Of a DNA stretch of 64,000 nucleotides, positions 51,914 through 61,622 are shown one piece after another. The stretch is from NCBI RefSeq assembly GCF_019977755.1, contig NZ_AP025145.1, forward strand, positions 930,001 through 994,000, written 5' to 3'. A program made the translations under genes and the position numbers. The DNA is from Vibrio penaeicida (GTDB lineage Bacteria > Pseudomonadota > Gammaproteobacteria > Enterobacterales > Vibrionaceae). Within the stretch, counting starts at the first letter, position 1. Each line of letters begins with the position of its first letter. Under the pieces are notes generated by a model. That model saw nothing but the letters and a program-made list of their open reading frames with translations. It made no database searches and was not told the DNA's origin.

Positions 51914-52930
51914 TTAAAGTAGGCCGTTGTTTTCTAAGAAGCTGGTAACAGAGTCATAGACTTTTTGAGCGTTAGGCGAGCGTTCAGCGAATACTTTCCA
52001 TTGGCTTTTCGCAATCTCACGGAATTTCTTACGTTCATCAGCAGACCAGTCGTGAATTGTGATTTTAGGATTGGCTGATGCTTCTTTCAGTGCAGCTTGA
52101 TCAGCAATTTTAAGCTGTGTCGTTATGTCGTATGAAAGATCGCGTACCGATGTTTTAAGGATAGTTTGCAAGTCTTCTGGCATTTTTTTCCACGCTTTTT
52201 GGCTTACCGAAACGTCGATAAGTGGCAGTGAGTGGAAGCCAGGCTGAACGGGGTGGTTAGCGACATCGTTCATGCCTGCTTTTTGATTCGTTGAAAATAC
52301 CGTGTAATCGGCAGCATCAATAACGCCTTTGCTCAAGCCAGTAAATACTTCTGAGCCAGGGAGGTTAACGGGTGTTGCGCCTGCCGCAGCAAACACTTGT
52401 TGAACGAGCCCTTCAGGCGCGCGCAGCTTTAGTCCTTTCAAATCATCGACACCATCGAGGGGAACCTTAGATACAAACGCTTCAACGCCAGTCGTAGAGG
52501 CGCCGACAAACTGAACGCCATAAGGGGCATACAGCTCGGTCATCAATTCATTGCCGCCGCCGTAGTTCATGTATTGGAGAAGTTGAGTGGTATCAGACCA
52601 CGCACCAACCATGTTACCAATCAAACCAAACGCAGGATCTTTACCCGAGAAATACCCAGTCGCGGTGATATGACCATCTAGGATGCCTATTTTGATCGCA
52701 TTCAGGGTTTCGGTGTGTTTCACCACCGCACCAACCGGAAGAAGATCGATGTCGATCCGCCCATTAGACATTTTTTCTACACGTTCAGCCCATTCTTGTT
52801 GAACCTGAAAATTTTTATCTCCTGAAGGATCGGAAGATTGAATCTTTAATTTGAAGTCCGCGGCAAATGCGGAAGACGACAAAACAGCAGCAATTAGCGA
52901 AGGTACAAGTGTTTTCGATACAGTTTTCAT
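51914..52930 (-). CDS. TRAP transporter substrate-binding protein (DctP family)
   Basis: A 338-residue periplasmic binding protein with a signal peptide (about 1-23, SSSAFA). DctP signatures are present: GRIDIDLLPVGAVVKHTETLNAIK, LKGLKLRAPEG, and GLSKGVIDAADYTVFSTNQ. It is the first gene of the operon dctP-dctQ-dctM-gntK-gnd. Two gluconate operators lie 51-88 bp upstream of its start, supporting gluconate (or a close aldonate) as ligand. Confidence 0.92.
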   Translation of the reverse strand: MKTVSKTLVPSLIAAVLSSSAFAADFKLKIQSSDPSGDKNFQVQQEWAERVEKMSNGRIDIDLLPVGAVVKHTETLNAIKIGILDGHITATGYFSGKDPAFGLIGNMVGAWSDTTQLLQYMNYGGGNELMTELYAPYGVQFVGASTTGVEAFVSKVPLDGVDDLKGLKLRAPEGLVQQVFAAAGATPVNLPGSEVFTGLSKGVIDAADYTVFSTNQKAGMNDVANHPVQPGFHSLPLIDVSVSQKAWKKMPEDLQTILKTSVRDLSYDITTQLKIADQAALKEASANPKITIHDWSADERKKFREIAKSQWKVFAERSPNAQKVYDSVTSFLENNGLL

Positions 52931-52980
52931 TGAGGTTATCCCTGTTAAGTTTCACATCAACTCCGGTTTATTGTTGTAAT

Positions 52981-52992
52981 GTTACCGGTAAC
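52981..52992. promoter_or_regulatory. GntR operator 1 before the gluconate TRAP operon
   Basis: GTTACCGGTAAC is a perfect 12-bp palindrome and matches the ATGTTACC-type sites of E. coli GntR. It is 51 bp upstream of the dctP ATG. Confidence 0.8.
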
Positions 52993-53006
52993 GTTGTGAT
53001 GGAAAT

Positions 53007-53018
53007 GTTACCGGTAAC
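53007..53018. promoter_or_regulatory. GntR operator 2 before the gluconate TRAP operon
   Basis: A second GTTACCGGTAAC, 26 bp from the first (centre to centre), preceded by AAT as is the first (TAAT). The spacing is about two and a half helical turns. Dual sites suggest cooperative repression. Confidence 0.8.
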
Positions 53019-53197
53019 TTAGAGTGATTGTCTTTGAAGTCGATCACATTGGTTAAAATTTAGCTCAAACCTATTGTTAGCCTATACTCAAATGAATGAA
53101 TAGCGTTGAGCTGCTAAGGGAATATGCTGGAATACAGAATAGATCGTGACGTAAACGGGTTATTAAATAGAGTTAAGCGAGTGACTTGAGACCAACT

Positions 53198-54691
53198 ATG
53201 AGTATGTTACGCAATCGTAAAGACAGAATGTTAGCAGCATCAATATTCGTGCTTGCAATGCTTGTTGTGTTGGGTATTTGGGCGGCGAGTTCGCTGTTAC
53301 AAATCAATAATAAAATAGAACGAACCATAGACTTATCAGAGAAACGGTCCAACGCAATTCTTACTGCTACATCGGCGGTGAATTCACTGGAAACGGAGCT
53401 GGTTCGTTTGGTGATTGAGGATGATCCGAGTTTGATCGATCTCGGAGTGTCTTCTTCAATAGAAACAAATGAGCTTCTTGAAGAATCGATTAATAATTTA
53501 AGAGACCAGCTACCAAACAACGACGATGTGAAGTGGTTAGCCATATTGACGAAGGAAATGGTACCGGAAAGAAACGAAATTATTGCACTGGCCAAACGTA
53601 ATTCAGATGTTATCGCATTTGACCTCATCAAGTATTTGTCACCCAAAATAACGGAAGTAAGTGAAATACTCGCAGTGCTTATTCAGCAAGATCAGAAACA
53701 CATCAATGGATTGCTACGAGACTACCGAAATCGTGAATACACGACGTTGGCTATTACTGCATTGGCCGTTATTGCGGGTATCGCGATTCTTGTTTCACTC
53801 ATTACTCGCTTACGAAAAGCATCTAAGAAGTTAGATCGTTTGAATTTGCAATTGGAGGAGCAAGTTGATCAGCGAACCAAGCAATTGGAAGAATCGTTTG
53901 ATGATCTAACAGAAAATGTGTTCGCATTGGAACAAGCGCAAGCAAAGCTTGTGGAATCAGAGAAAATGGCGTCGTTAGGTGTACTTGTAAAAGGCGTTGC
54001 ACACGAATTGAATACACCGATTGGAATAGGTATTACTTCTGCATCCCATATGAAAGAGAAAGTCATGAGCTTTGAAAAGCTGCTTTCCAGTGGAAAATTG
54101 TCGAAGAAAAGCTGCGAACAATTTATTGCCGATTCCCAATCTTGTTTGGAGATGGTGCAAGACAACCTAGAAAAATCGTCAGAGTTGATTCAATGCTTTA
54201 AGAAAATTGCGATTGAACATGAAAGTGTCCATGAAGACGCAGTTATGGTGTCGGAGCTTATCGAAGACATCGTCACGAATCACGATCTTACGTCTGAAGA
54301 CAACGTAGAAATTGAACTAGAAGGGCAGGCGGGTATATCGGCGTTTGTTTTTAAAGAAGCGCTCCTTGATGTCATGAATAACCTAATTGAAAACGCGGTC
54401 CATCACTCTGACGAGACAACCAAAAAAGTCATTGAAATCGAAACTCAAGTCGTTGGTACCGACATATGTATTGTGATTAAAGATAAAGGAAAAGGAATCG
54501 ATGAAGAAAACTTAGCCAAAATTTTTGATCCGTTCTTTACCACTCAAAGAGGGCAAGGAAGAAATGGTTTAGGTCTTGCCGTTGTTTATAACCTTGTGAC
54601 TCATCTACTCGACGGGAAAATAAACTGCAAAAGTCGACCTGGAGAAGGCACAACTTTTGAGGTTACATTCCCGTACAAGCCTGCAATCTAA
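53198..54691 (+). CDS. Orphan sensor histidine kinase
   Basis: A 497-residue membrane sensor. Two hydrophobic helices (about 11-31 and 184-204) enclose a periplasmic sensing domain. A coiled-coil linker ([21 protein letters not shown]) leads to the H-box HELNTPIG (His269) and the HATPase domain with [10 protein letters not shown] (N box), [20 protein letters not shown] (G1/F) and [10 protein letters not shown] (G2). I start it at ATG 53198; TTG at 53186 is also in frame. No response regulator gene is adjacent. It is divergent from the gluconate TRAP operon, with about 265 bp between. Confidence 0.88.
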   Translation: MSMLRNRKDRMLAASIFVLAMLVVLGIWAASSLLQINNKIERTIDLSEKRSNAILTATSAVNSLETELVRLVIEDDPSLIDLGVSSSIETNELLEESINNLRDQLPNNDDVKWLAILTKEMVPERNEIIALAKRNSDVIAFDLIKYLSPKITEVSEILAVLIQQDQKHINGLLRDYRNREYTTLAITALAVIAGIAILVSLITRLRKASKKLDRLNLQLEEQVDQRTKQLEESFDDLTENVFALEQAQAKLVESEKMASLGVLVKGVAHELNTPIGIGITSASHMKEKVMSFEKLLSSGKLSKKSCEQFIADSQSCLEMVQDNLEKSSELIQCFKKIAIEHESVHEDAVMVSELIEDIVTNHDLTSEDNVEIELEGQAGISAFVFKEALLDVMNNLIENAVHHSDETTKKVIEIETQVVGTDICIVIKDKGKGIDEENLAKIFDPFFTTQRGQGRNGLGLAVVYNLVTHLLDGKINCKSRPGEGTTFEVTFPYKPAI

Positions 54692-54694
54692 GTG

Positions 54695-54707
54695 CAACAG
54701 ACCCTAG
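54695..54707 (+). repeat. Possible relic of the MITE right end
   Basis: CAACAGACCCTAG matches the last 12 bases of the MITE plus its flanking TA (CAACAGACCC-TA). It is followed by a second GACCCTAG. No other part of the element is present, so this may be a solo end or a chance match. It lies directly after the histidine kinase stop. Confidence 0.35.
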
Positions 54708-54710
54708 ACC

Positions 54711-54998
54711 CTAGCGAGAGAGCGCTTCTTTACTAACAAATAGTTTGTCGCCCAACTTAGTTTCTACCAGTACATAGCCTTTACTTGGGAAGTTTTTCAA
54801 AACCTCCACTTTCCTTTTCCGCTCAAGAACACGACAGCCATCGGGCAATTGCGCGTTCTTCTTTACCGCTTTTCTTTTCACAAATTTTTGCATTGATGCG
54901 TTGGTTTCGCACACAACTCTGTTTTTCTGAATTGTTACATCTGCATACGCAGCGGTGGATAAAGTAAGTGAGATGAGCAGTACAGCTTTATTTTTCAT
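54711..54998 (-). CDS. Small secreted hypothetical protein
   Basis: A 95-residue protein with a signal peptide (about 1-19, LSTAAYA) and a mature part of some 76 residues, basic (KRKAVKKN, RKRKVEVLK) with two cysteines (VCETNA and GCRVLE) that could form a disulfide. The rest reads as an SH3-like beta module (KGYVLVETKLGDKLFVSKEAL). No family recognised. It is convergent with the histidine kinase gene. Confidence 0.68.
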   Translation of the reverse strand: MKNKAVLLISLTLSTAAYADVTIQKNRVVCETNASMQKFVKRKAVKKNAQLPDGCRVLERKRKVEVLKNFPSKGYVLVETKLGDKLFVSKEALSR

Positions 54999-55362
54999 GA
55001 CGTTATCTATCGAATTAAAATTGCATATATGGTATATCGTACTATATGTATGTACAAGATCGAATTTACACCGATTTTGAGAATGACGAGAAAATGTTTC
55101 AATTTCGGGATTCCATCACGGCTTACACGGCAAAAAACGCAAAGTTGGTCCAAAATAAAACGGTAATAGTACGGTAACTGTTTGTTAATTAAGAAAACGC
55201 AATAGAAAAATAGATTCAAAAACTGATATTTTGAAGTGTAACAAAGTGTTATTATGTGTTTCTTAAAGTTTCAATTTGAACTTTGTTTTGACGTGGTAGA
55301 GAAGGCTCAAAGTTGGATCGCCGCGTATTTTATTAGATGTCGTTGCTATTCAGAAGGATTAT
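54999..55362. other. AT-rich intergenic region
   Basis: These 364 bp are AT-rich and separate two divergent genes. They should contain promoters for the small secreted protein and the DUF808 gene. I see no RNA gene, hairpin with T-run, repeat or coding frame with a start and ribosome site. Confidence 0.4.
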
Positions 55363-56268
55363 ATGGCTGGATTAAGTCTTTTAACGTTGTTGGATGATAT
55401 TGCTACGGTTTTAGATGACGTCGCTGTGATGTCAAAAGTCGCAGCAAAGAAAACCGCTGGAGTTTTAGGGGACGATCTCGCCCTGAATGCTCAGCAAGTT
55501 TCGGGCGTTCGTGCCGACCGAGAAATCCCTGTAGTGTGGTCTGTTGCTAAAGGTTCGTTCAAAAATAAGCTCATATTAGTGCCGTCAGCGTTGTTAATTA
55601 GTTCTATTGCTCCCTGGTTGATTACGCCTCTTTTGTTAGTGGGTGGGCTTTTTCTTTGCTTTGAAGGTACAGAAAAAGTGTTAGAGAAAATGTTTCACGT
55701 ACAAGAGGAAGAAGAGGAGCCTGTTTCAGTCTCTGAGCATGTTGAAAACATAGAAGAGTACGAGAAAAAGAAAATTTCTGGCGCCATTCGTACCGATTTT
55801 ATTTTGTCGGCAGAAATCATTGTGATTGCGTTAGGAACTGTACAAAACCAAGTATTTACCACTCAGGTATTGGTTGTGAGTGTAATTGCCTTACTGATGA
55901 CAATCGGTGTTTATGGTTTGGTTGCTGGTATCGTAAAACTTGATGATCTTGGCTTCTATCTGCAAGAAAAAGGGCAGGGTGATGGGTTTATAACTGCACT
56001 TGGTGATGGTCTTGTCGCGTTTGCACCAAAACTTATGCACACGCTTACAATCGTTGGCACACTGGCAATGTTTTTGGTGGGCGGAGGTATAGTGGTTCAT
56101 GGTGTTCCTGTGATCCATCACTTAATAGAAACCATCATTTCCTCCATCCCGTCTATCCCGTTTATAAACGGTTTTCTGCCGACTTTACTTAACGGTCTTG
56201 CTGGGTTCGTAGCTGGACTTATTGTGGTGTCTGTAATGGGAGCAGTAAGTTTCCTCAAATCGAGGTAA
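55363..56268 (+). CDS. DUF808 family inner membrane protein (YedI-like)
   Basis: A 301-residue membrane protein with about six hydrophobic segments. The N-terminal [38 protein letters not shown]-type stretch and the [15 protein letters not shown] segment are characteristic of DUF808/YedI. A cytoplasmic acidic loop ([20 protein letters not shown]) precedes the second half. AAGGA precedes the ATG. The function of the family is not known. Confidence 0.9.
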   Translation: MAGLSLLTLLDDIATVLDDVAVMSKVAAKKTAGVLGDDLALNAQQVSGVRADREIPVVWSVAKGSFKNKLILVPSALLISSIAPWLITPLLLVGGLFLCFEGTEKVLEKMFHVQEEEEEPVSVSEHVENIEEYEKKKISGAIRTDFILSAEIIVIALGTVQNQVFTTQVLVVSVIALLMTIGVYGLVAGIVKLDDLGFYLQEKGQGDGFITALGDGLVAFAPKLMHTLTIVGTLAMFLVGGGIVVHGVPVIHHLIETIISSIPSIPFINGFLPTLLNGLAGFVAGLIVVSVMGAVSFLKSR

Positions 56269-56344
56269 CAGATTGCTTTCTGTTGGGTGAGCTCGCCTCA
56301 CCCCACTTCTTATTCAAAGTACTCTAAGTATTCTCCAAACCTTT

Positions 56345-56373
56345 GCGCAGCTTAACTTGGCTGCGCTTTTTTT
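56345..56373 (+). terminator. Intrinsic terminator after the DUF808 gene; gap to next gene otherwise empty
   Basis: GCGCAGC and GCTGCGC form a 7-bp stem followed by eight Ts. The 305-bp gap 56269-56573 also carries the promoter of the FadR-type regulator; no other feature is visible in it. Confidence 0.8.
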
Positions 56374-56573
56374 ATTCAATACTCCCTCGTTGTATCGCCT
56401 CCATAATACAAATCTTATCTACTCATCAAATCCCTTGTTCTTTTTGCTTCAATATTGAGAATGGTGTTTCAAGGTTAAGAAATGACCATCTCGTGTATAA
56501 AATTCGCTCGATCAAAAAACAAACAAATGCATTAATAACACCAACGCAAACATCAGATGTTTAAGGTCATCAT

Positions 56574-57317
56574 ATGAATGAGCTTTCTTACTACAATTTG
56601 AAACAAATAGCAGGCTTAACCCCAAGTCTAGCCAGTCAAGTGGCGCGAGAGATAGGGCGTCGCGTGGTTTCAGGGCTATATAAACCAGGCGATCTATTAG
56701 AAGAAGAAGGCGCATTGGCTGAGAGATATCAGGTCAGCCGTTCTAGCGTGCGAGACGCGATTAAAATTTTAGTCGGCAAAGGGCTATTAGAGGTAAGAAG
56801 AGGGATCGGCACAAAAGTACGATCACGAAACGATTGGGGGCTGTTAGATGATGATGTATTGGCATGGTACCAGGCCACACCACCGACCGATGAATTTCTC
56901 GCACAGTTAATGGAAGTGCGAGTGATATTCGAACCTCAAGCTGCGTTTTGGGCCGCCCAACGTGCGACAGAAGAAGATTTGCAAAACATTAAACACGCCA
57001 TAGAAGCGATGGAAAAAGAAACCAGCTCTACGGAGGATTTCGTATTCGCTGACGCACAATTTCATCGCTCAATATTAAGAGCCACACACAATGAATTTTT
57101 AGGTGCTTTAGAAGGCATCATTTTTTCTGCACTCCTTAGCAGTATTCGAATGACCAATACCGACCCAAGAGAAAACGAATCATCCATTCCCTTTCACCGT
57201 GAGGTCTACGAACTGATCGCGAAAGGCGAAGGGGAAGAAGCGAAAAACCGAATGCTGAACTTGCTGGTGGATGCCAGTGATCGGCTTAAAGAAAGGTTAG
57301 ACGGGAAATCTCAATGA
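56574..57317 (+). CDS. GntR/FadR-family regulator (DgoR-like)
   Basis: A 247-residue regulator with an N-terminal winged HTH (LASQVAREIGRRVVSGLYKPGDLL; LAERYQVSRSSVRDAIKIL) and a C-terminal FCD ligand domain with the metal-binding pattern in FADAQFHRSILRATHN and FHREVYELI. The segment WGLLDDDVLAWYQ resembles DgoR, the galactonate repressor. It precedes the sugar operon by 84 bp on the same strand and ends with a kinase of the same pathway, so it probably controls the whole operon in response to a sugar acid. Confidence 0.9.
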   Translation: MNELSYYNLKQIAGLTPSLASQVAREIGRRVVSGLYKPGDLLEEEGALAERYQVSRSSVRDAIKILVGKGLLEVRRGIGTKVRSRNDWGLLDDDVLAWYQATPPTDEFLAQLMEVRVIFEPQAAFWAAQRATEEDLQNIKHAIEAMEKETSSTEDFVFADAQFHRSILRATHNEFLGALEGIIFSALLSSIRMTNTDPRENESSIPFHREVYELIAKGEGEEAKNRMLNLLVDASDRLKERLDGKSQ

Positions 57318-57401
57318 TCGACTAGGAAATAGAAACGGTTCGCTCTTCAAATCTAGAGCGATTGGGCTGTAACAAAGGGAAATGAACAGCAGGAGTAAAA
57401 C

Positions 57402-58469
57402 ATGATTAGGAACGTGAAAACAAAAGCGATGTTAACAATGGCGACCTTTGCGTCTGCCGTTGCGATGACCAGCACACCAGTACTGGCAGAAGATTTTGTC
57501 GCAATGCTACTACCAGAAAACGTGAATCCCCGTTGGGAAAGCCAAGACGCCCACTTTTTTGTGGAAGCGATGAAAAACATATCGCCAGATACAAAAGTAG
57601 AAGTGTTTAACGCTAATAACGATACAGCCACCCAGCAACGCCAAGCGGAGCAAGCTTTAACGCGTGGTGCAAAAGTATTGGTCGTTATCCCTATTGACGG
57701 TGAATCGGCAGCGATCATTGCCGACTCTGCAGCGGAATCGTCCGTCCCTACTATCGCGTACGACCGAATGATTCATTCTGAAAACACCAGCTTTTGGATT
57801 CAAGCCTCTATGGAAAAAACGGGTGAATCGCAAGCGCAACATATCGTTGATAACACGAATAAAGGTGACACCTTAGTAATGTTGAAAGGGTCACCGACTG
57901 ATCCGAATGCGGCAGTGATCTTTAAAGGGCAAATGAATGTGCTTCAACCTTTGTTTGATTCTGGTGAAAGAAAGTTGGGGTATGAAAACTGGACACAAGG
58001 TTGGGACCCCGCGATTGCTCGTCGCTCAATGGACCAAGCACTGACCAAGTTGGATAACAACGTTCAGGGTGTTGTTTCTTCGAATGATGGTAATGCGGCT
58101 GCGGCTATCGCTTCACTGGAAGAGCAAGGCATGTCGGGAAATGTTCCTGTCAGTGGTTTGGATGCGACAGTGCAAGCACTTCAGCTAATTTTGCTTGGGC
58201 AGCAAACGCAATCGGTATGGCGACCGTTCGACAAAATGGCGGGTGTGACGGCACAGGTTGTCGACAAACTTCTGAATGGTCAAAGCGTGGATTCACTGAC
58301 ATCAGGCACGGTTAAAAATGGCGTTGACGCGGACGTATCCTTCGTTCCTGTTGAACACTATTCCGTAGTGGGTGAAAACGGCGTGGCGTACGTTATCGAT
58401 AACGATCCTTCAATTGAAAAATCGGATGTGTGTCAGGGTGAAGCCGCTAAAACACGTTTCTGTCAGTAG
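57402..58469 (+). CDS. Sugar ABC transporter binding protein (XylF-like)
   Basis: A 355-residue periplasmic binding protein. The signal peptide ends about residue 29 (TSTPVLA). Type I binding protein motifs are present: ALTRGAKVLVVIPIDGESAAIIAD, AYDRMIHSENTSFW, GDTLVMLKGSPTDPNA and VVSSNDGNAAAAIASLEEQG, close to XylF-type xylose/monosaccharide proteins. The C-terminus has two Cys (SDVCQGEAAKTRFC), possibly a disulfide. A 10-bp-stem hairpin follows the gene. Confidence 0.9.
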   Translation: MIRNVKTKAMLTMATFASAVAMTSTPVLAEDFVAMLLPENVNPRWESQDAHFFVEAMKNISPDTKVEVFNANNDTATQQRQAEQALTRGAKVLVVIPIDGESAAIIADSAAESSVPTIAYDRMIHSENTSFWIQASMEKTGESQAQHIVDNTNKGDTLVMLKGSPTDPNAAVIFKGQMNVLQPLFDSGERKLGYENWTQGWDPAIARRSMDQALTKLDNNVQGVVSSNDGNAAAAIASLEEQGMSGNVPVSGLDATVQALQLILLGQQTQSVWRPFDKMAGVTAQVVDKLLNGQSVDSLTSGTVKNGVDADVSFVPVEHYSVVGENGVAYVIDNDPSIEKSDVCQGEAAKTRFCQ

Positions 58470-58525
58470 ATTTGTGATGCATAGGTAGACTTGTGGCATG
58501 TGAATAAGTTTATGACGCGTAAATA

Positions 58526-58556
58526 CTGTGCCGACGTCATCTAGCTGTCGGCACAG
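58526..58556 (+). repeat. mRNA hairpin between binding-protein and ATPase genes
   Basis: CTGTGCCGAC (58526-58535) pairs perfectly with GTCGGCACAG (58547-58556) across an 11-nt loop, and no U-tract follows. It lies 57 bp after the binding-protein stop. Such hairpins protect the upstream mRNA and lower downstream expression, so that the binding protein is made in excess. Confidence 0.65.
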
Positions 58557-58595
58557 CGAATGAAAACATGGACGAAAGAAAGGCAAGGAGTGCCA

Positions 58596-59396
58596 ATGGA
58601 ACAAGACTCAGTTGTCCCTCATTTGAAAGTTTCCGGAATTCGGAAATCATTTGGCAGTGTGGAAGCACTTAAAGATGTGCATTTTGAAGTTCAGCGAGGG
58701 GAAGTCATGGCACTGGTTGGCGACAACGGTGCGGGTAAATCGACATTAATGAAAACCCTTGCTGGTGCTTACACTGCAGATCGAGGCGAGTTCTATGTCG
58801 ATGGCAAAAATGTCGCTGTCGATTCACCTCAAAGTGCGAATCAACTCGGGATACAGATTGTCTATCAAGATTTGGCTTTGTGCGAAAATTTGGATGTGGC
58901 CGCCAACTTGTCACTCGGTAGCGAACCCGTTATCGATAGCGGTTGGTTAAATTGGCTACCAAGAGCGCTAAAACCATTGGATCACCTCCAAATGGAGAAA
59001 AAAGCACTTAAAGCGGTAGGTCAGCTTCAAGTAAAAACACTGAAATCGGTTCGGTCAAAAGTGGAAGTATTGTCTGGTGGGCAAAGGCAGGCAATCGCAA
59101 TTGCACGTGCAGTCGGAGCGGATTCGAGCGTGGTGCTATTGGATGAACCTACCGCTGCATTGGGTGTCGCGCAAACCAGACAAGTGCTCGATGTAGTGAA
59201 AAGACTGCGTGAAACCAATCATGCTGTTGTGTATATCTCACATAATTTGTCCGATATTTTTGAAGTGTGCGATCGAATCACAGTCATGCGCCACGGAGAG
59301 AATATTGGCGTCTATAACACTCATGAAACCAACCCTGACGAAATCGTTGTCGCGATGACTCGCGGTCATGAAGAGGAGGTGAAGCATGTCGGCTAA
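58596..59396 (+). CDS. Sugar ABC transporter ATP-binding protein (single-domain XylG/FrcA-like)
   Basis: A 266-residue ATPase. Walker A is GDNGAGKST (42-50), the signature LSGGQRQAIAIARAV and Walker B VVLLDEPTAAL are intact, with YISHNLSDIFEV as H-loop. It is one ABC domain, unlike the two-domain XylG/RbsA. I choose ATG 58596 (MEQDSVVPHL) because AAGGAG stands 5 bases upstream; an in-frame ATG at 58560 is 12 codons earlier, without a ribosome site. Its end overlaps the permease start by 11 bp. Confidence 0.9.
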   Translation: MEQDSVVPHLKVSGIRKSFGSVEALKDVHFEVQRGEVMALVGDNGAGKSTLMKTLAGAYTADRGEFYVDGKNVAVDSPQSANQLGIQIVYQDLALCENLDVAANLSLGSEPVIDSGWLNWLPRALKPLDHLQMEKKALKAVGQLQVKTLKSVRSKVEVLSGGQRQAIAIARAVGADSSVVLLDEPTAALGVAQTRQVLDVVKRLRETNHAVVYISHNLSDIFEVCDRITVMRHGENIGVYNTHETNPDEIVVAMTRGHEEEVKHVG

Positions 59397-60561
59397 ATCT
59401 TCTCAAAATATGAGCCTATTTACCAAACTCAGAAGCTCCAAATTTGGCAATTTTGTACCCGTATTATTTGCCTTATTTGCCATTTGGACGTACTTCGGCA
59501 TCACGGAGCCGGCTTTCTTAAGTGCCCGAAACTTTTATTTTCTCTTTATGCAAAGTTCCGTTGTCGGCATTTTGGCTGTGGGCATCACGATACTTTTGCT
59601 GTTGGGCGATATTGATTTATCGGTTGCGGCTACCGCCGGTGTTTGTGCGGCAATTTTAGCAGTATTGACGACCAATTTAGGTATACCTGCACCGCTGGCA
59701 TGCTTGGCTGCTATTGGAGCGGGTGTTGCCTTAAGTATGTTTCAAGGCAGCTTGGTTGCCTATATTGGAATTCCTTCCTTTGTGGTGACACTAGCCGGTT
59801 TATTGGGCTTTCAGGGTTTGATGCTTAAGATTTTAGGTATTCATGGGGCAATAAACGTACGCGACCCATTTATCCGCGGTATTACCACAACGAGCCTTCC
59901 AGATTGGCTCGGATGGGCGATTGTTGCATCAGGCATTCTCCTCATGATCTTGTTCGCCACTCGTGAATATCACCAGCGAGAGAAAATGGGGCTGGAGCAA
60001 GATGCTGTGTCGGGTATCGCCGGAAAAATCCTATTCTTTGCGGTGCTAGCCGGGGCTGCGGTTATGACGCTCAATAGCTACAAAGGTGTCCCGTTGGTGG
60101 TGCTCATCCTATTTGGCATCAGCTTACTATTCGCGTGGATCACAACATCCACTCCATTTGGAAGAGCGTTGTTCGCAGTTGGTGGTAATCCGGAATCGGC
60201 AAGACGAGTCGGCATATCGCTAAACCAAATCAAAATCGCCGCATTTGCTATTACCGGTTTAATGGCGGCACTGGCTGGAATTGTTGGGGCTTCTCGGTAT
60301 GCCTCTGTATCGTTCAATGCCTTCGCAGGCGGACCGCTCTTGTTGGATGCAATAGGCGCAGCGGTTATTGGTGGTACTTCACTTTTCGGCGGGCGAGGCA
60401 GTGTGTGGAATGCCATTTTAGGTGCACTCGTGATTGGGTCTTTAGGGAATGGGCTCGACCTATCAGGTGCCAGCGCAGCGGATAAGTTGATGTTCTCCGG
60501 CGCAATCTTATTAATCGCTGTCTCGATTGACGCTCTTTCAAGGAAGACAGGAAAAACCTAA
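59386..60561 (+). CDS. Sugar ABC transporter permease (XylH-like)
   Basis: A 391-residue membrane protein of the BPD_transp_2 family with about eleven hydrophobic segments. Family motifs are ILLLLGDIDLSVAATAGVCAA, GIPSFVVTLAGLLGFQG and IGAAVIGGTSLFGGRGSVWNAILGAL. The longer length (compared with about 330 in RbsC) is as in XylH. GAGGAGG lies 5-11 bases upstream of the ATG. It overlaps the ATPase gene and is 71 bp before the aldo/keto reductase gene. Confidence 0.92.
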   Translation: MSAKSSQNMSLFTKLRSSKFGNFVPVLFALFAIWTYFGITEPAFLSARNFYFLFMQSSVVGILAVGITILLLLGDIDLSVAATAGVCAAILAVLTTNLGIPAPLACLAAIGAGVALSMFQGSLVAYIGIPSFVVTLAGLLGFQGLMLKILGIHGAINVRDPFIRGITTTSLPDWLGWAIVASGILLMILFATREYHQREKMGLEQDAVSGIAGKILFFAVLAGAAVMTLNSYKGVPLVVLILFGISLLFAWITTSTPFGRALFAVGGNPESARRVGISLNQIKIAAFAITGLMAALAGIVGASRYASVSFNAFAGGPLLLDAIGAAVIGGTSLFGGRGSVWNAILGALVIGSLGNGLDLSGASAADKLMFSGAILLIAVSIDALSRKTGKT

Positions 60562-60632
60562 TTTTCTCATTCGTTTAAAGGTCTTAAGACGTGTTTGCTG
60601 CTCTTAAAGATCTCAACTGTTCATAAGGAATA

Positions 60633-61613
60633 ATGACGATGAAAACGTACTCATTACCATCCATCAATAAGCCTGTTTCGGCTATTGGGCTAGGGACAAT
60701 GATTTTCCACCCTGATTCGAAAGATCGCGATTTCAGTTTGTTGGATGCATTTGTTGAAAATGGCGGCACATACGTGGACACCGCGGAAGTATACGGTGCA
60801 GTTGAAGAACACGGCTATTCAGAAATGGTGATTGGGGGTTGGTTAGAAGCCAACCCAGATATGCGTGAAAAAATTGTGCTTGCGACCAAGGGGTTAATAA
60901 CTGGCTACTGTGCACCTCTTCATCCGGGAGGGGCAAAAGTGAACCCAGAATCGGTTCACCGTGCCATTGATGGATCTCTAGCAAGATTAAAAACCGATTA
61001 TGTTGATATTTGGATGTTCCATCGAGATGACCTTACTCAACCCGTTGGACCGCTCGTGGATGCACTCGATGCTGAAGTAAAAAAAGGGCGTATCCGTGCT
61101 TATGGCGCATCGAATTGGAGTACAGAACGTATCCAAGAAGCCATTGATTATGCACGGGCTAATGGCAAGGCAGAAATGATGAGTTCAAGCCCTCATTTTT
61201 CCCTAGCGAAAGCCAACGAGCCATTTTGGCCAGATACGGTTGTGACTTCAGAAAACGACAAACAGTGGTTTACTCGACATGACTTCCCACTCGTTGCTTG
61301 GTCTGCATTGGGTAGAGGGTTCTTTGCTAAAGGTGACGTCAACGATACCAATGATGAAGATTTAGTACGTGTTTTCTATTCCGATGCCAATTTTGAAAGG
61401 AAAAAACGCGCGACAGAGCTGGCTTCAATTAAAGGTCTCAACATGTTTGAAATGGCATTGGCTTATGTGCTCAATCAGCCTTTTCCGGTGATTGCACTTA
61501 ATGGTGCAGAAACACCCGAACAAGTGAAAACCTCTTTGCACGCTGGGTCTCTGACACTGTCACAGGCTGAAGTTGACTGGCTAGATCTGTCTTCAGACAC
61601 CAAACCGTTTTAG
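60633..61613 (+). CDS. Aldo/keto reductase, probable sugar dehydrogenase
   Basis: A 326-residue NAD(P)-dependent oxidoreductase of the AKR superfamily. The catalytic tetrad is visible as Asp49 and Tyr54 in YVDTAEVYG, Lys86 in VLATKG and His130 in IWMFHRDD. The C-terminal segment FPVIALNGAETPEQVKTSLHA is typical. The operon places it after the sugar importer and before an aldehyde dehydrogenase, so it could oxidise the imported aldose to a lactone, or reduce it. The substrate is not readable. Confidence 0.9.
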   Translation: MTMKTYSLPSINKPVSAIGLGTMIFHPDSKDRDFSLLDAFVENGGTYVDTAEVYGAVEEHGYSEMVIGGWLEANPDMREKIVLATKGLITGYCAPLHPGGAKVNPESVHRAIDGSLARLKTDYVDIWMFHRDDLTQPVGPLVDALDAEVKKGRIRAYGASNWSTERIQEAIDYARANGKAEMMSSSPHFSLAKANEPFWPDTVVTSENDKQWFTRHDFPLVAWSALGRGFFAKGDVNDTNDEDLVRVFYSDANFERKKRATELASIKGLNMFEMALAYVLNQPFPVIALNGAETPEQVKTSLHAGSLTLSQAEVDWLDLSSDTKPF

Positions 61614-61622
61614 GAGAAAAGC

